From contig DYJL01000011.1 of NCBI GenBank assembly GCA_020723105.1, forward strand, positions 21,834 through 85,833: a DNA stretch of 64,000 bases, in the 5' to 3' direction. A program made the translations under genes and the position numbers. Positions 46,556 to 55,500 of this stretch are shown piece by piece (the first letter of the stretch is position 1; each line of letters opens with the position of its first letter). The notes beneath the pieces are model-generated. The model saw only the letters and a list, made by a program, of their open reading frames with translations. It made no database searches and was not told the origin of the DNA. This DNA comes from Nitrospira japonica. GTDB lineage: Bacteria > Nitrospirota > Thermodesulfovibrionia > UBA6902.

Positions 46556-47401
46556 ATGAATATGCTTAAAACAACCGTTCTCATGGCAGGACTTACGCTG
46601 GTACTTGTATGGGCAGGCGCTGCCATGGGTGGAAAATCAGGAATGACTATGGCGCTCATGTTCGCTCTGATTATGAACCTTGTCACATACTGGTTCAGCG
46701 ACAAGATCGTGCTTCGGATGTACCGCGCCAAGGAAGTTACTGAACACGACGCCCCTGAGCTTTACTCGATCGTGAGAAGGCTGGCCCAAAAAGCTGAAAT
46801 ACCCATGCCAAAGGTTTACATAATGGAGCAAGACCAGCCTAATGCATTTGCTACGGGAAGAAATCCGTCACATGCGGCAGTTGCTGTAACAACCGGCATA
46901 ATGAGAATCCTTAGCAGAGAAGAGCTTGAAGGTGTTATAGGACACGAATTGGCCCATGTAAAACACAGGGATATCCTTATTGGCACAATTGCCGCTACTA
47001 TTGCAGGCGCCATCAGTTATCTGGCACAAATGGCTCAATGGGCCATGATATTTGGCGGAAGACATGATGACGAAGAAGGAGGAAACCCCGTTGCTGCGCT
47101 TGTCATGATGATTGTAGGCCCCATTGCTGCAATGCTCATACAAATGGCCATATCACGTTCAAGGGAATATTCTGCCGATGAAGGCGGAGCCAGGATTGCA
47201 GGCAACCCAATGCACCTTGCAGGAGCCTTAAAAAAACTTCATCTCGCATCTCAAAGAATACCCCTTGAAGCAAGTCCTGCCACATCTCATATGTTTATTG
47301 TGAGTCCGCTTTCAGGAGGTGGAATATTAAAATTATTCAGCACCCACCCCCCGATTGAGGAGAGAATAGCAAGACTCGAAAATATGCGCCGTGCTTCTTA
47401 A
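46556..47401 (+). CDS. htpX: M48 zinc metalloprotease HtpX
   Basis: Membrane protease of envelope quality control, 281 residues. Two N-terminal membrane segments ([32 protein letters not shown]), the HExxH zinc site in [11 protein letters not shown] (130-134), then further hydrophobic segments and the third ligand in [15 protein letters not shown]. It diverges from purL. A TTTTGGAGGT site precedes the ATG. Its stop codon lies inside the mqnE start region (11-base overlap). Confidence 0.95.
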   Translation: MNMLKTTVLMAGLTLVLVWAGAAMGGKSGMTMALMFALIMNLVTYWFSDKIVLRMYRAKEVTEHDAPELYSIVRRLAQKAEIPMPKVYIMEQDQPNAFATGRNPSHAAVAVTTGIMRILSREELEGVIGHELAHVKHRDILIGTIAATIAGAISYLAQMAQWAMIFGGRHDDEEGGNPVAALVMMIVGPIAAMLIQMAISRSREYSADEGGARIAGNPMHLAGALKKLHLASQRIPLEASPATSHMFIVSPLSGGGILKLFSTHPPIEERIARLENMRRAS

Positions 47402-48617
47402 TAAAATCGAGAACAAAGTAATAACAGGGCATCGTCTGACAACAGATGATGCCCTTTCACTTTTTCAGAATGACGATATCTTCACTATCGGCAGGCTTGC
47501 AAATATTGTTGCCGGGAGAAAAAACGGCAACAAAGCTTACTTCATACAAAATCACCACATCAACCCTACAAACATCTGCATTAATCGCTGTAAATTCTGC
47601 GCCTTCAGCCGCTCAAAAGGAGAAAAGGGAGCATATGAGCTGAGCATCGGGGAGATTATAGACAAATTAAAAGAGGGACAAGAGTCAAGAGTTAAGAGTC
47701 AAGAGTTAAGCAAAAAACAATTAAAATCCAAAAAGAAAAATTTTAAACTCTTAACTCATAACTCCAAACTCTTAACTCTATTCAGCGAGGTTCACATCGT
47801 TGGGGGGCTTCATCCGGATTGGGATTTCGGCTTTTATCTTGAAATGTTGAGGGCTATTAAAACAAATTTCCCAACCATTCACACTAAAGCATTTACTGCT
47901 GTTGAGATTGATTACTTCTCAAATATAAGCGGCCTGCCGCTCACTGAAACTCTGCAAGAATTAAATAATGCCGGCCTTGATTCAATGCCAGGCGGGGGAG
48001 CAGAGATATTTGATACAAGGGTCAGAAACAGGATTTGTCCTGAGAAAATAAGCGGCAGGAGATGGCTTCAAGTTATGGAAGCAGCGCATCGCGTCGGTAT
48101 CAGTACCAACGCGACCATGCTTTATGGCCATCTCGAAAGTTATAAAAATCGCGTGGAGCATATGCTGAAACTCCGGGACCTTCAGGACAGGACAGGAGGA
48201 TTTCAGGCGTTTATTCCTCTGGCATTCCATCCGCTAAACACAAAATTAGGGGTCAGGAGTCAGGGGTCAGAGGTTAGCAAAAGAAACAAAACTAATCCCC
48301 AATCTCTAACCCCTAATCCCTGTCTTTACACCTCCGGAATTGACGACCTTAAGACTATCGCAATATCACGGCTCTTTCTCGATAATTTTCAGCACATAAA
48401 AGCCTACTGGATCATGCTTGGTGAAAAGATTGCTCAGTTAGCTCTCATGTTTGGGGCCGACGATCTTGACGGAACGATTATAGAAGAAAAAATAACCCAC
48501 TCCGCTGGCGCTCTTTCAGGCAGCGCCTTAACAAGGGCGCAGTTGATAAATTTAATTGAAAAAACAGGGAAGATTCCGGTGGAGCGAGATTCGTTTTACA
48601 ATCGCGTGAAGAGATAA
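47391..48617 (+). CDS. mqnE: aminofutalosine synthase
   Basis: Radical SAM enzyme of the futalosine route to menaquinone, 408 residues, about 40 longer than usual. Radical SAM cysteines are in [12 protein letters not shown]. Family sequences [33 protein letters not shown] and [16 protein letters not shown] separate it from MqnC. GTG 47391 start inside htpX. Two inverted heptamer arrays are in frame (47681-47779, encoding [11 protein letters not shown] and [11 protein letters not shown]; and 48246-48323). Confidence 0.95.
   Translation: MLLNKIENKVITGHRLTTDDALSLFQNDDIFTIGRLANIVAGRKNGNKAYFIQNHHINPTNICINRCKFCAFSRSKGEKGAYELSIGEIIDKLKEGQESRVKSQELSKKQLKSKKKNFKLLTHNSKLLTLFSEVHIVGGLHPDWDFGFYLEMLRAIKTNFPTIHTKAFTAVEIDYFSNISGLPLTETLQELNNAGLDSMPGGGAEIFDTRVRNRICPEKISGRRWLQVMEAAHRVGISTNATMLYGHLESYKNRVEHMLKLRDLQDRTGGFQAFIPLAFHPLNTKLGVRSQGSEVSKRNKTNPQSLTPNPCLYTSGIDDLKTIAISRLFLDNFQHIKAYWIMLGEKIAQLALMFGADDLDGTIIEEKITHSAGALSGSALTRAQLINLIEKTGKIPVERDSFYNRVKR
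47681..47779. repeat. inverted heptamer array inside mqnE (first)
   Basis: GAGTCAA GAGTTAA GAGTCAA GAGTTAA, a 45-bp A-rich loop, then CTCTTAACTCATAACTCC and CTCTTAACTC. GAGTTAAGAGT pairs with ACTCTTAACTC. Confidence 0.92.
48246..48323. repeat. inverted heptamer array inside mqnE (second)
   Basis: AGGGGTC AGGAGTC AGGGGTC AGAGGTT, then ACTAATC CCCAATC TCTAACC CCTAATC. In frame, encoding [11 protein letters not shown] and NPQSLTPNP. Confidence 0.9.
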
Positions 48618-49742
48618 ATGAAACGCTTAACTAAAAAACAAGCCTTAACCCTCTTCAAATCCGCGGACCTCCTCGGTCTCGGGATGATGGCAGATAATGT
48701 TCGTAAAAAATTACATCCGGAAAGAATCGTCTCGTTCATCATTGACCGTAATATCAACTACACCAATGTTTGTATCAACAAATGCAAGTTCTGCGCATTC
48801 TATAGAAATGAAGACGATCCCGAGGCGTATATCCTCAGCAAACGAAACCTCTTCAATAAGATAAAAGAGACCATCTCACTTGGTGGGACACAGATATTGA
48901 TACAGGGCGGGCTTCACCCCAAACTCGATATAGATTATTACGTGGACCTTCTGAAAAGCATTAAGGAGCGGTTCCCGATTCACATTCACGGCTTCTCGCC
49001 CCCTGAGGTCTGCTATATGGCAGATAAGGCAAATCTTCCAATAAAAAAGACCTTGCAAATTTTAAATGAAGCAGGTCTTGATTCAATTCCTGGTGGCGGA
49101 GCCGAGATCCTCTCCGACCGGATTCGTGAACAAATCAGCCCGAAGAAAATTGGCAAAGACCGTTGGCTTGAGGTAATGAAGCAGGCGCACCGAATCGGCA
49201 TGAAGACAACAGCAACCATGATGTTCGGAAGTGTTGAAGAACCGGAAGACATTATTGAACATCTTGATGCAATACGAAGGCTTCAGGATAAGACGAACGG
49301 CTTTACTGCATTTATTCCGTGGAGTTTTCAGCCGGGAAATACTGAATTAGGGGGTAGGGGCAAGGGGCAAGGGGCAAGGGGGAAAGAATTCAAAATTCAA
49401 AATTCAAAACCAAACTCGTCACTCGCCACTCGTCACTTGTCACTGTCAACTGCTACTGCCGTTGACTATCTCCGGGTGCTTGCACTATCCAGAATCTATC
49501 TTGACAACGTCCCGAATATACAGGCTTCATGGGTGACGCAGGGGATAAAAATGGCTCAAATTGCACTGAGATTTGGGGCCAATGATTTCGGCTCCACAAT
49601 GATCGAGGAAAACGTCGTTGCCGCCGCAGGCGTAAAATACAAGGTTTCAGTCCGTGATATTATTAGCGCTGTAAGGTCCTCAGGCTTCCATCCTGCACAG
49701 AGAGATATGTACTACAAGATCATAAAAAATTCAAATTTGTAA
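48618..49742 (+). CDS. mqnC: cyclic dehypoxanthinyl futalosine synthase
   Basis: Second radical SAM enzyme of the futalosine pathway, 374 residues, adjacent to mqnE with no gap. Cysteines CINKCKFCAFYR. MqnC-type sequences IQGGLHPKLDIDYYVDLL, IHGFSPPEVCYMADKA and FIPWSFQPGNTELGG. A 100-bp heptamer tract (49347-49447) encodes GRGKGQGARGKEFKIQNSKP and SLATRHLSLST. Together with mqnE it shows that the organism makes menaquinone by this route; mqnA, B and D are not in the window. Confidence 0.95.
   Translation: MKRLTKKQALTLFKSADLLGLGMMADNVRKKLHPERIVSFIIDRNINYTNVCINKCKFCAFYRNEDDPEAYILSKRNLFNKIKETISLGGTQILIQGGLHPKLDIDYYVDLLKSIKERFPIHIHGFSPPEVCYMADKANLPIKKTLQILNEAGLDSIPGGGAEILSDRIREQISPKKIGKDRWLEVMKQAHRIGMKTTATMMFGSVEEPEDIIEHLDAIRRLQDKTNGFTAFIPWSFQPGNTELGGRGKGQGARGKEFKIQNSKPNSSLATRHLSLSTATAVDYLRVLALSRIYLDNVPNIQASWVTQGIKMAQIALRFGANDFGSTMIEENVVAAAGVKYKVSVRDIISAVRSSGFHPAQRDMYYKIIKNSNL
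49347..49447. repeat. three heptamer blocks in a row inside mqnC
   Basis: GGGGCAA three times, AATTCAA three times, then ACTCGTC ACTCGCC ACTCGTC ACTTGTC. All three blocks keep a 7-bp period though their sequences differ. In frame. Confidence 0.92.
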
Positions 49743-49790
49743 CCCGCAAAATTCAGGTTGCTTTTGCACAAGTTGTGGTAAAATGTCTCT

Positions 49791-50114
49791 ATGGAAGCAA
49801 GACGGCATCAAAGGATCATTGTCAGCTTGCCCGCAGAGTTAATTTACAAAGATAAACGTTATGCAAGCACGATTGAAAACCTGTCAGAAGATGGCGCCTA
49901 TATCATTACAGCCCCCCAGCAATCATCATTTGACTTTACTCCTGATACACCGCTTGAGCTTAGATTTCAGTTCCCTGACGGAGAAAAGCTTGTGCTCTAC
50001 GGGAAGGTGAAGTGGTCTTTTCTGACACCGCCTCATGGTTTTACAAACAGTATTGGCGTGGAAATCATAAACCCGCCACTGACATATAAAGAAGCCTTTA
50101 ACCGTTTGATATAA
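49791..50114 (+). CDS. PilZ-domain protein
   Basis: Single PilZ domain, 107 residues. The c-di-GMP-binding patterns are present: RRHQR at 4-8 and ENLSEDGAYI (N/DxSxxG). Likely a c-di-GMP effector for motility, surface or pilus functions; no fused output domain. The ATG lies only seven bases after a TAAAAT box, with no RBS, so the message may be leaderless. Confidence 0.88.
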   Translation: MEARRHQRIIVSLPAELIYKDKRYASTIENLSEDGAYIITAPQQSSFDFTPDTPLELRFQFPDGEKLVLYGKVKWSFLTPPHGFTNSIGVEIINPPLTYKEAFNRLI

Positions 50115-50134
50115 GACATGTTAAAATTTTTATC

Positions 50135-52120
50135 TTGAATAAAAAAAAGTCTTCCCATAAGAAAAAAAACTGTCTGTTCCGTCAGTTAGCAGAAAAGGCT
50201 ACTGACATCTTCTTCCGATACCGCTTTCTGCCAGTACGCGGCTTTAAATATGTAGGCCCTGCTTCAATAAAGATCACCGGATATACTCCTGAAGAATATT
50301 ATGCTGATGCGGAATTTGTGTGTAAAACTATCCATCCGGAAGACAGACATATTCTCGAAACACTATTGTTTGACAAAACTATACCGGAAGAACCAATTAT
50401 TCTGCGATGGATTCGAAAGGATGGGAATGTCATATGGATTGAACAAAGCAACGTACCTATTTATGATGATAAAGGTAACCTGACGGCCATTGAAGGTATG
50501 GCTCGTGATATAACCGGAAGAAGACTTTTTGAAGAGACATTAAAGCAGGCGGAAAAAGAGAAAATAAAAAGTGAAGAAAGATACAAAAAACTTATTGATT
50601 CGGTAACTGATTATATCTTTACTGTAGAAGTACAGAACGGCAGGGCCGTATCAACAAAACATGGACCGGGCTGTGTAGCGGTAACCGGTTTTACATCCGA
50701 AGAATACGATCTCAATCAGTATCTCTGGTACGACATGGTGCATGAAGAAGAGAAAGAAATGGTGATGGAGCATGCCCACAAGATACTTTCGGGGAAAATG
50801 CTGCCAATCGAACACAGAATCATTCACAAAAGCGGAGCCGTAAGATGGGTAAGAAATACGCCGGTGCTGAGGTACGATCAGGAGGGGAGAATTATTGCTT
50901 ATGACGGCCTTATTGTAGATATCACTGAGCGCAAAGCCGCAGAAGCGGAGCATCAGAAACTCCAGGAACAGTTTTTTCACGCCCAGAAGATAGAGGCTGT
51001 GGGATTGCTTGCGGGCGGGGTGGCACATGATTTCAACAATATTCTTACAGCAATCATCGGCTATGCAAATATTGTAAAAATGAAAATGGAAAAAGATGAT
51101 CCCCAGAAAGACCTCATGGATCAGATACTCAGGTCCTCTGAGAGAGGAGCTAATTTAATCCAGAGCCTTCTGGCCTTCAGCAGAAAACAGCTTATCAGCC
51201 CCAAGCCGATAGATTTAAACATTATCATAAGAAATGTCCAGAAACTTCTGAGCCGGGTAATTACCGAAGATATTGAACTGAAGGTCTCCCTGGATGAAAG
51301 GCATTTGACCATAATGGCAGACAGCGGACAAATGGAGCAGATATTGATTAATCTTGCTACCAATGCAAAAGACGCCATGCCGCATGGAGGCTCCTTAACA
51401 ATAAAAACAGAAATAGCCAATATTGATGAACTGTTCATAAGAAAGCACGGGTTTGGCGATGAAGGAGAGTATGCGCTGCTTTCGGTTGCAGATAATGGTT
51501 TAGGAATAGACGAAAAGACCAAAGAAAGGATCTTCGAACCTTTCTTTACTACAAAAGAAGTAGGACGAGGCACAGGTCTCGGACTTGCAATGGTATACGG
51601 AGCCATAAAACAGAATGGTGGTTACATCACAGTTGAAAGTGAACCCGGAAAAGGCACAACGTTTAATATTTATCTCCCTCTGGTTAAAACTGCTGCCAGA
51701 GAAGGAGAGGCCTCAAAAATAGTTGAAATAATAAAAGGTGGCACCGAAACCATCCTTATAGCGGAAGATGATGAATCATTAAGAGAGCTTGCCGGGTCTG
51801 TTCTTAAAGAGTTTGGTTATACTGTGATAGAAGCAAAAGACGGCGCCGATGCAACATTAAAATTCCATGAGCATCGGGAAAAAGTCAAGCTTCTGATACT
51901 TGATGTTATCATGCCCAAAAAAAATGGAAAAGAAGTATTTGATGAGATAAAAAATATATCTCCTGACATAAAGGCATTATTTGTCAGCGGATATACTTCT
52001 GAGATTGTCCATAAAAAAGGGATTATTGATGTGGGCTTGAACTTCCTTCCAAAGCCTATTCTGCCAAACCAGTTATTGAAAAAAGTAAGGGAAATTCTGG
52101 ATGAAGGGCCTAAGAAATAA
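50135..52120 (+). CDS. hybrid sensor histidine kinase, PAS-PAS-HisKA-HATPase-REC
   Basis: Cytoplasmic hybrid kinase, 661 residues, no membrane segments. Two PAS domains with PAC tails ([20 protein letters not shown]), HisKA with His298 ([18 protein letters not shown]), HATPase with N box [10 protein letters not shown] and G boxes DNGLGI and [10 protein letters not shown], and a receiver with Asp590 ([12 protein letters not shown]). Target unknown; no separate response regulator is adjacent. Start TTG 50135 has no clear RBS, and the sense of the first ~15 basic residues is uncertain. Confidence 0.93.
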   Translation: MNKKKSSHKKKNCLFRQLAEKATDIFFRYRFLPVRGFKYVGPASIKITGYTPEEYYADAEFVCKTIHPEDRHILETLLFDKTIPEEPIILRWIRKDGNVIWIEQSNVPIYDDKGNLTAIEGMARDITGRRLFEETLKQAEKEKIKSEERYKKLIDSVTDYIFTVEVQNGRAVSTKHGPGCVAVTGFTSEEYDLNQYLWYDMVHEEEKEMVMEHAHKILSGKMLPIEHRIIHKSGAVRWVRNTPVLRYDQEGRIIAYDGLIVDITERKAAEAEHQKLQEQFFHAQKIEAVGLLAGGVAHDFNNILTAIIGYANIVKMKMEKDDPQKDLMDQILRSSERGANLIQSLLAFSRKQLISPKPIDLNIIIRNVQKLLSRVITEDIELKVSLDERHLTIMADSGQMEQILINLATNAKDAMPHGGSLTIKTEIANIDELFIRKHGFGDEGEYALLSVADNGLGIDEKTKERIFEPFFTTKEVGRGTGLGLAMVYGAIKQNGGYITVESEPGKGTTFNIYLPLVKTAAREGEASKIVEIIKGGTETILIAEDDESLRELAGSVLKEFGYTVIEAKDGADATLKFHEHREKVKLLILDVIMPKKNGKEVFDEIKNISPDIKALFVSGYTSEIVHKKGIIDVGLNFLPKPILPNQLLKKVREILDEGPKK

Positions 52121-52871
52121 TTTTGCTATTTATGGCCCTGACAACTGCTATCCCGAGATAAAGCAAGGCCTCAACATCAAGGAAGTCAGTCACCGTCGCA
52201 TCAAAGAGTATTTTGCAATCCGGAGCAAACTCTTCATCCCCCGGCCAGAGAAGAACCAGAAAGGGGATTTTCGGAAGAGGATATATTATCAGACTGTGTC
52301 CTGCTGAAAAGCCTTGCGCCTCTTTTCCGTCAAGTTTTAATATCCTTTCCAGGAAGCCCCTGTAATCTTTTCCAAACATTCTTGCAAGAGAAAGTTCACA
52401 CGCTTCATGAAAACTCTCCGAGCGGATTATTCCATCCTTTAAATCCCTGAAGGCCACCCATTTGTCTGAAAGAGGCTTCTCCCCGGCATTTTTTATATAC
52501 ATCAAAATGAGAAGCTTATCCCATATATCAAGATCTTCCCTGAAATCTGAATGAGTCACAATAACATCTCTTCCCATGTAACGGATTTTCAAAAAATCAT
52601 TTTCACTCACTCCCCCCAGGCCTTCTGAAATTTTTGCGAATTTCATATCGGCGATCTGCTGAAACAGTTCCTGTACCCGTCTCTCTTTCCAGTCTCCTGC
52701 GCCAGGCAGCATGGCATCGATCTCTTTTTTAGTAAGCTCATCAAGTTCCGGACATTCTGATACAGGGATCATCCGCCTTAATAACTGAACTGCAAAAGCC
52801 ATGCACGTGCCTGCAGAACATTTGCCGCAGTTCTTGCGGGGAAGTTTTTTGTAAATATCAAGGGGTGTCAT
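52110..52871 (-). CDS. DUF3786 protein with four-cysteine Fe-S motif
   Basis: Protein of 253 residues. The N-terminal cysteine set C15-x2-C18-x4-C23-x16-C40 (NCGKCSAGTCMAFA ... SEC) resembles the 4Fe-4S module of corrinoid Fe-S proteins. The rest is the DUF3786 domain (MGRDVIVTHSDFREDLDIWDKLLILMYI). Function not known; common in anaerobes. It diverges from the ModE-like gene and overlaps the kinase gene by 11 bases at its 3' end. Confidence 0.8.
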   Translation of the reverse strand: MTPLDIYKKLPRKNCGKCSAGTCMAFAVQLLRRMIPVSECPELDELTKKEIDAMLPGAGDWKERRVQELFQQIADMKFAKISEGLGGVSENDFLKIRYMGRDVIVTHSDFREDLDIWDKLLILMYIKNAGEKPLSDKWVAFRDLKDGIIRSESFHEACELSLARMFGKDYRGFLERILKLDGKEAQGFSAGHSLIIYPLPKIPFLVLLWPGDEEFAPDCKILFDATVTDFLDVEALLYLGIAVVRAINSKIIS

Positions 52872-52953
52872 ATGTTTCTTTCAATACCTCAATTATCTAT
52901 ATTATAAACATGAAATAAGAATAATTTTTTATATGATAATTTTTTTATAGACG

Positions 52954-52980
52954 ACCGTTAGGCAAATATGTTATAACGAT
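52954..52980. promoter_or_regulatory. ModE-box-like inverted repeat
   Basis: ACCGTTA ... TAACGAT, half-sites 13 bases apart, three bases before the ModE-like ATG. E. coli ModE boxes have the same CGnTAT/ATAnCG symmetry. It suggests autoregulation; the left half is imperfect. Confidence 0.35.
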
Positions 52981-52983
52981 TAC

Positions 52984-53349
52984 ATGAATATTCGTTCAAA
53001 AATCTGGCTTGAGATAGACGGAGAGCCTGTCTTTGGAAGCGGCCGGCTGGCCCTGCTTGAAGGAATCGCCAGAGTTGGTTCAATAAACAAGGCCGCTCAC
53101 GAAATCCACATTTCATACAGGAAGGCTTTAAGTTATATAAATGCCATGGAAGGAAGAATGAGAGTCAGGTTGGTCGAAAGGCATGCAGGCGGAAAAAATG
53201 GCGGCGGAGCAGTTCTCACTAAAGAGGCGGAAGATTTTCTGAAGAAATATAAAATGCTTGAAAACGGCATAAATAAAATTATAGACAGGAAATTTTCATC
53301 GGTATTTACAGTACCGGGAAATAAAAATACAAAGGCAAAACAGTTTTAA
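52984..53349 (+). CDS. ModE-like winged-helix regulator
   Basis: Protein of 121 residues corresponding to the DNA-binding N-domain of ModE: FGSGRLALLEGIARVGSINKAAHEIHISYRKALSYINAME, then GGKNGGGAVLTKEAEDFLK. The C-terminal molybdate-binding (MopI) domains are absent, as in many short ModE homologues. It stands first in a run of molybdenum-cofactor genes, so regulation by molybdate or of cofactor enzymes is likely. Confidence 0.85.
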   Translation: MNIRSKIWLEIDGEPVFGSGRLALLEGIARVGSINKAAHEIHISYRKALSYINAMEGRMRVRLVERHAGGKNGGGAVLTKEAEDFLKKYKMLENGINKIIDRKFSSVFTVPGNKNTKAKQF

Positions 53350-53395
53350 TTTCATTTTTCAGAAAAAAGACCGATAAGAAAGGAAATTTAACTCT

Positions 53396-54460
53396 ATGTG
53401 TGACATCCAAAACAACACAGGTAAAAAAGGGCTCGGCAACAAAATTGTGCCTGTAACCGAGGCGGTGGGGCTCGTTCTGGCCCATGACATCACGGAAATA
53501 AGGCCTGGTGAATTCAAGGGACGGGCCTTTAAAAAAGGGCATATCGTCAGTCAGGAGGATGTCGGTCATCTTCAGAGGCTGGGAAAAGAGAACCTCTTTG
53601 TCCTGGAGATAAGAGACGACGAGATGCATGAAAACGACGCCGCACTTGCTCTGGCAAAGGCGCTTGCAGGTAACAGCATTAAAATGGAAGGGGAACCAAG
53701 CGAAGGGAAGATAAATCTCCTGGCTGCAAGGGACGGCTTGTTAAATATCAATGAAGAAGCCCTTCTTGGATTCAACATGCTGGGCGAGATAATGTGCGCC
53801 ACCATCCATAGAAATACTGTTGTAAAAGAGGGCCAGCTTGTAGCCGGCACCAGGGCTATCCCTCTTGTTGTAAAACGGGATGTTGTGGAACAGGCTGTAA
53901 AAATAGCTCAGGACGCTCAAGGGGTTTTGAGTGTGAAGGAGATGAGAAAGCCTAAAGCCGGGCTGGTAATTACAGGCAACGAGGTATATCACGGAAGGAT
54001 AACAGACGCATTTGAACCTGTTTTAAGAAAAAAAATTAAAAGCGTTGACGGCACAGTTGTCGGGGTCCGTTTTACGCCTGACGATGCTAAATATATTGAG
54101 GAAAAAATCAGAGAATTAATCACTGCAGGCGCGGATCTTATTATTACCACAGGCGGCATGTCAGTGGACCCTGATGACGTAACAAGGTTTGCAATCAGGA
54201 ATCTCGGCACAGAGGAGTTTATATACGGTTCTCCCGTGCTTCCTGGCTCCATGTTCCTTGTTGCATATGCCGGCGGCATACCGATTCTTGGAATGCCGGC
54301 CTGCGGCATGTACGCCAGCATTACAGTATTTGACCTCATCCTGCCGCGAATATTGGCCGGAGAGAAAATTACCAGAAAGGAAATTGCCGAGCTCGGACAC
54401 GGCGGATTGTGTCTTAAATGCGACAAATGCCGCTATCCGATTTGCCCGTTCGGAAAGTAA
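53396..54460 (+). CDS. molybdopterin-binding protein, MoeA/MogA-like
   Basis: Protein of 354 residues. Central MoCF-binding domain with GLVITGNEVYHGRI and LIITTGGMSVDPDDV. The N-terminal half differs from true MoeA (no MoeA domain I). The end has a cysteine cluster CLKCDKCRYPICPFGK, which could bind a metal or cluster. Such proteins accompany molybdenum- or tungsten-enzyme maturation in anaerobes. It sits between the ModE-like gene and moaA. Confidence 0.8.
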   Translation: MCDIQNNTGKKGLGNKIVPVTEAVGLVLAHDITEIRPGEFKGRAFKKGHIVSQEDVGHLQRLGKENLFVLEIRDDEMHENDAALALAKALAGNSIKMEGEPSEGKINLLAARDGLLNINEEALLGFNMLGEIMCATIHRNTVVKEGQLVAGTRAIPLVVKRDVVEQAVKIAQDAQGVLSVKEMRKPKAGLVITGNEVYHGRITDAFEPVLRKKIKSVDGTVVGVRFTPDDAKYIEEKIRELITAGADLIITTGGMSVDPDDVTRFAIRNLGTEEFIYGSPVLPGSMFLVAYAGGIPILGMPACGMYASITVFDLILPRILAGEKITRKEIAELGHGGLCLKCDKCRYPICPFGK

Positions 54461-54504
54461 GAACCATTTAAACGGTTTAAACCAAACAAGCAGGAGTAGT
54501 TACA

Positions 54505-55500
54505 ATGAATGATCCAGCTCCTATTACAGACTCTTACAATCGTCACATCGACTATCTGCGCATATCCTTAACAGATAAGTGCAACCTCCAATGCGTATAT
54601 TGCATGCCGTCAAAGGGACTGAAGTTTTTCAGGAATTCCGAGATAATGACAGATGGAGAGATAGTACGCTTTGTACGCATTGCCCACAAACACGGTTTAA
54701 GAAAAGTAAGGTTTACCGGCGGAGAGCCCTTACTGAGAAAAAATATTGTCAAGCTGATTGCATCAATTAAAAATATCGGCATAGCAGATGTAAGCCTTAC
54801 TACAAATGGAACCATGTTAGCAAGTTTAGCAGAGGATTTAAAAAAAGCAGGGCTGGACCGGGTGAACATAAGTCTCGATACAATGAAAGCTGACAGATAT
54901 AAAGAGATTACAAGGAAAGGCGATATTGCCCGTGTATGGGAGGCGATAAAAGAAGCGGAACGGGTCAGCCTTTCACCGGTGAAGATTAATATGGTGCCGA
55001 TTCGCGGGATCAATGATGATGAGATATTGTCCTTTGCCGCTCTGACATTTGAGAAAGACTATCACATACGGTTTATTGAGTTTATGCCTGCAAGCAGCGA
55101 CGGAATATGGCGGAGAGAAAAGTGTGTAAGTTCAAAAGAGATATTGGACGCCATCTCCATCCTTGGCAATCTGGAGAGTTTTAAATTCAGGGGAGAAGGC
55201 CCTTCAAGAAATTACAGGATAAATGGCGCAGTAGGAGTCATCGGGATAATCAGCCCCATCAGCGACCATTTCTGCAACTCCTGTAACAGGCTGCGCCTGA
55301 CATCTATCGGAAGAATCAGGCCCTGCCTCTTCTCAGAAGAAGAGATTGATATTAAGACCCCTATGCGTAATGGAGCCAGTGATGAAGAAGTCGAAAACCT
55401 TTTTTTACAGGCCATAAAGGTAAAACCCGAAAGACATCTCATCAATGAGAACAAAACTGTATCCGAGCATATAAAGACCATGTCTAAAATCGGCGGGTAA
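54505..55500 (+). CDS. moaA: GTP 3',8-cyclase MoaA
   Basis: Radical SAM enzyme of the first step in molybdenum-cofactor synthesis, 331 residues. First Fe-S site C26, C30, C33 (KCNLQCVYCMP), then VRFTGGEPLLRKNIV. The C-terminal Fe-S site is CNSCNRLRLTSIGRIRPCLF, and the chain ends with the required Gly-Gly (KIGG). AGGAG precedes the ATG. Its 3' end overlaps convergent comEC by 17 bases. Confidence 0.97.
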   Translation: MNDPAPITDSYNRHIDYLRISLTDKCNLQCVYCMPSKGLKFFRNSEIMTDGEIVRFVRIAHKHGLRKVRFTGGEPLLRKNIVKLIASIKNIGIADVSLTTNGTMLASLAEDLKKAGLDRVNISLDTMKADRYKEITRKGDIARVWEAIKEAERVSLSPVKINMVPIRGINDDEILSFAALTFEKDYHIRFIEFMPASSDGIWRREKCVSSKEILDAISILGNLESFKFRGEGPSRNYRINGAVGVIGIISPISDHFCNSCNRLRLTSIGRIRPCLFSEEEIDIKTPMRNGASDEEVENLFLQAIKVKPERHLINENKTVSEHIKTMSKIGG

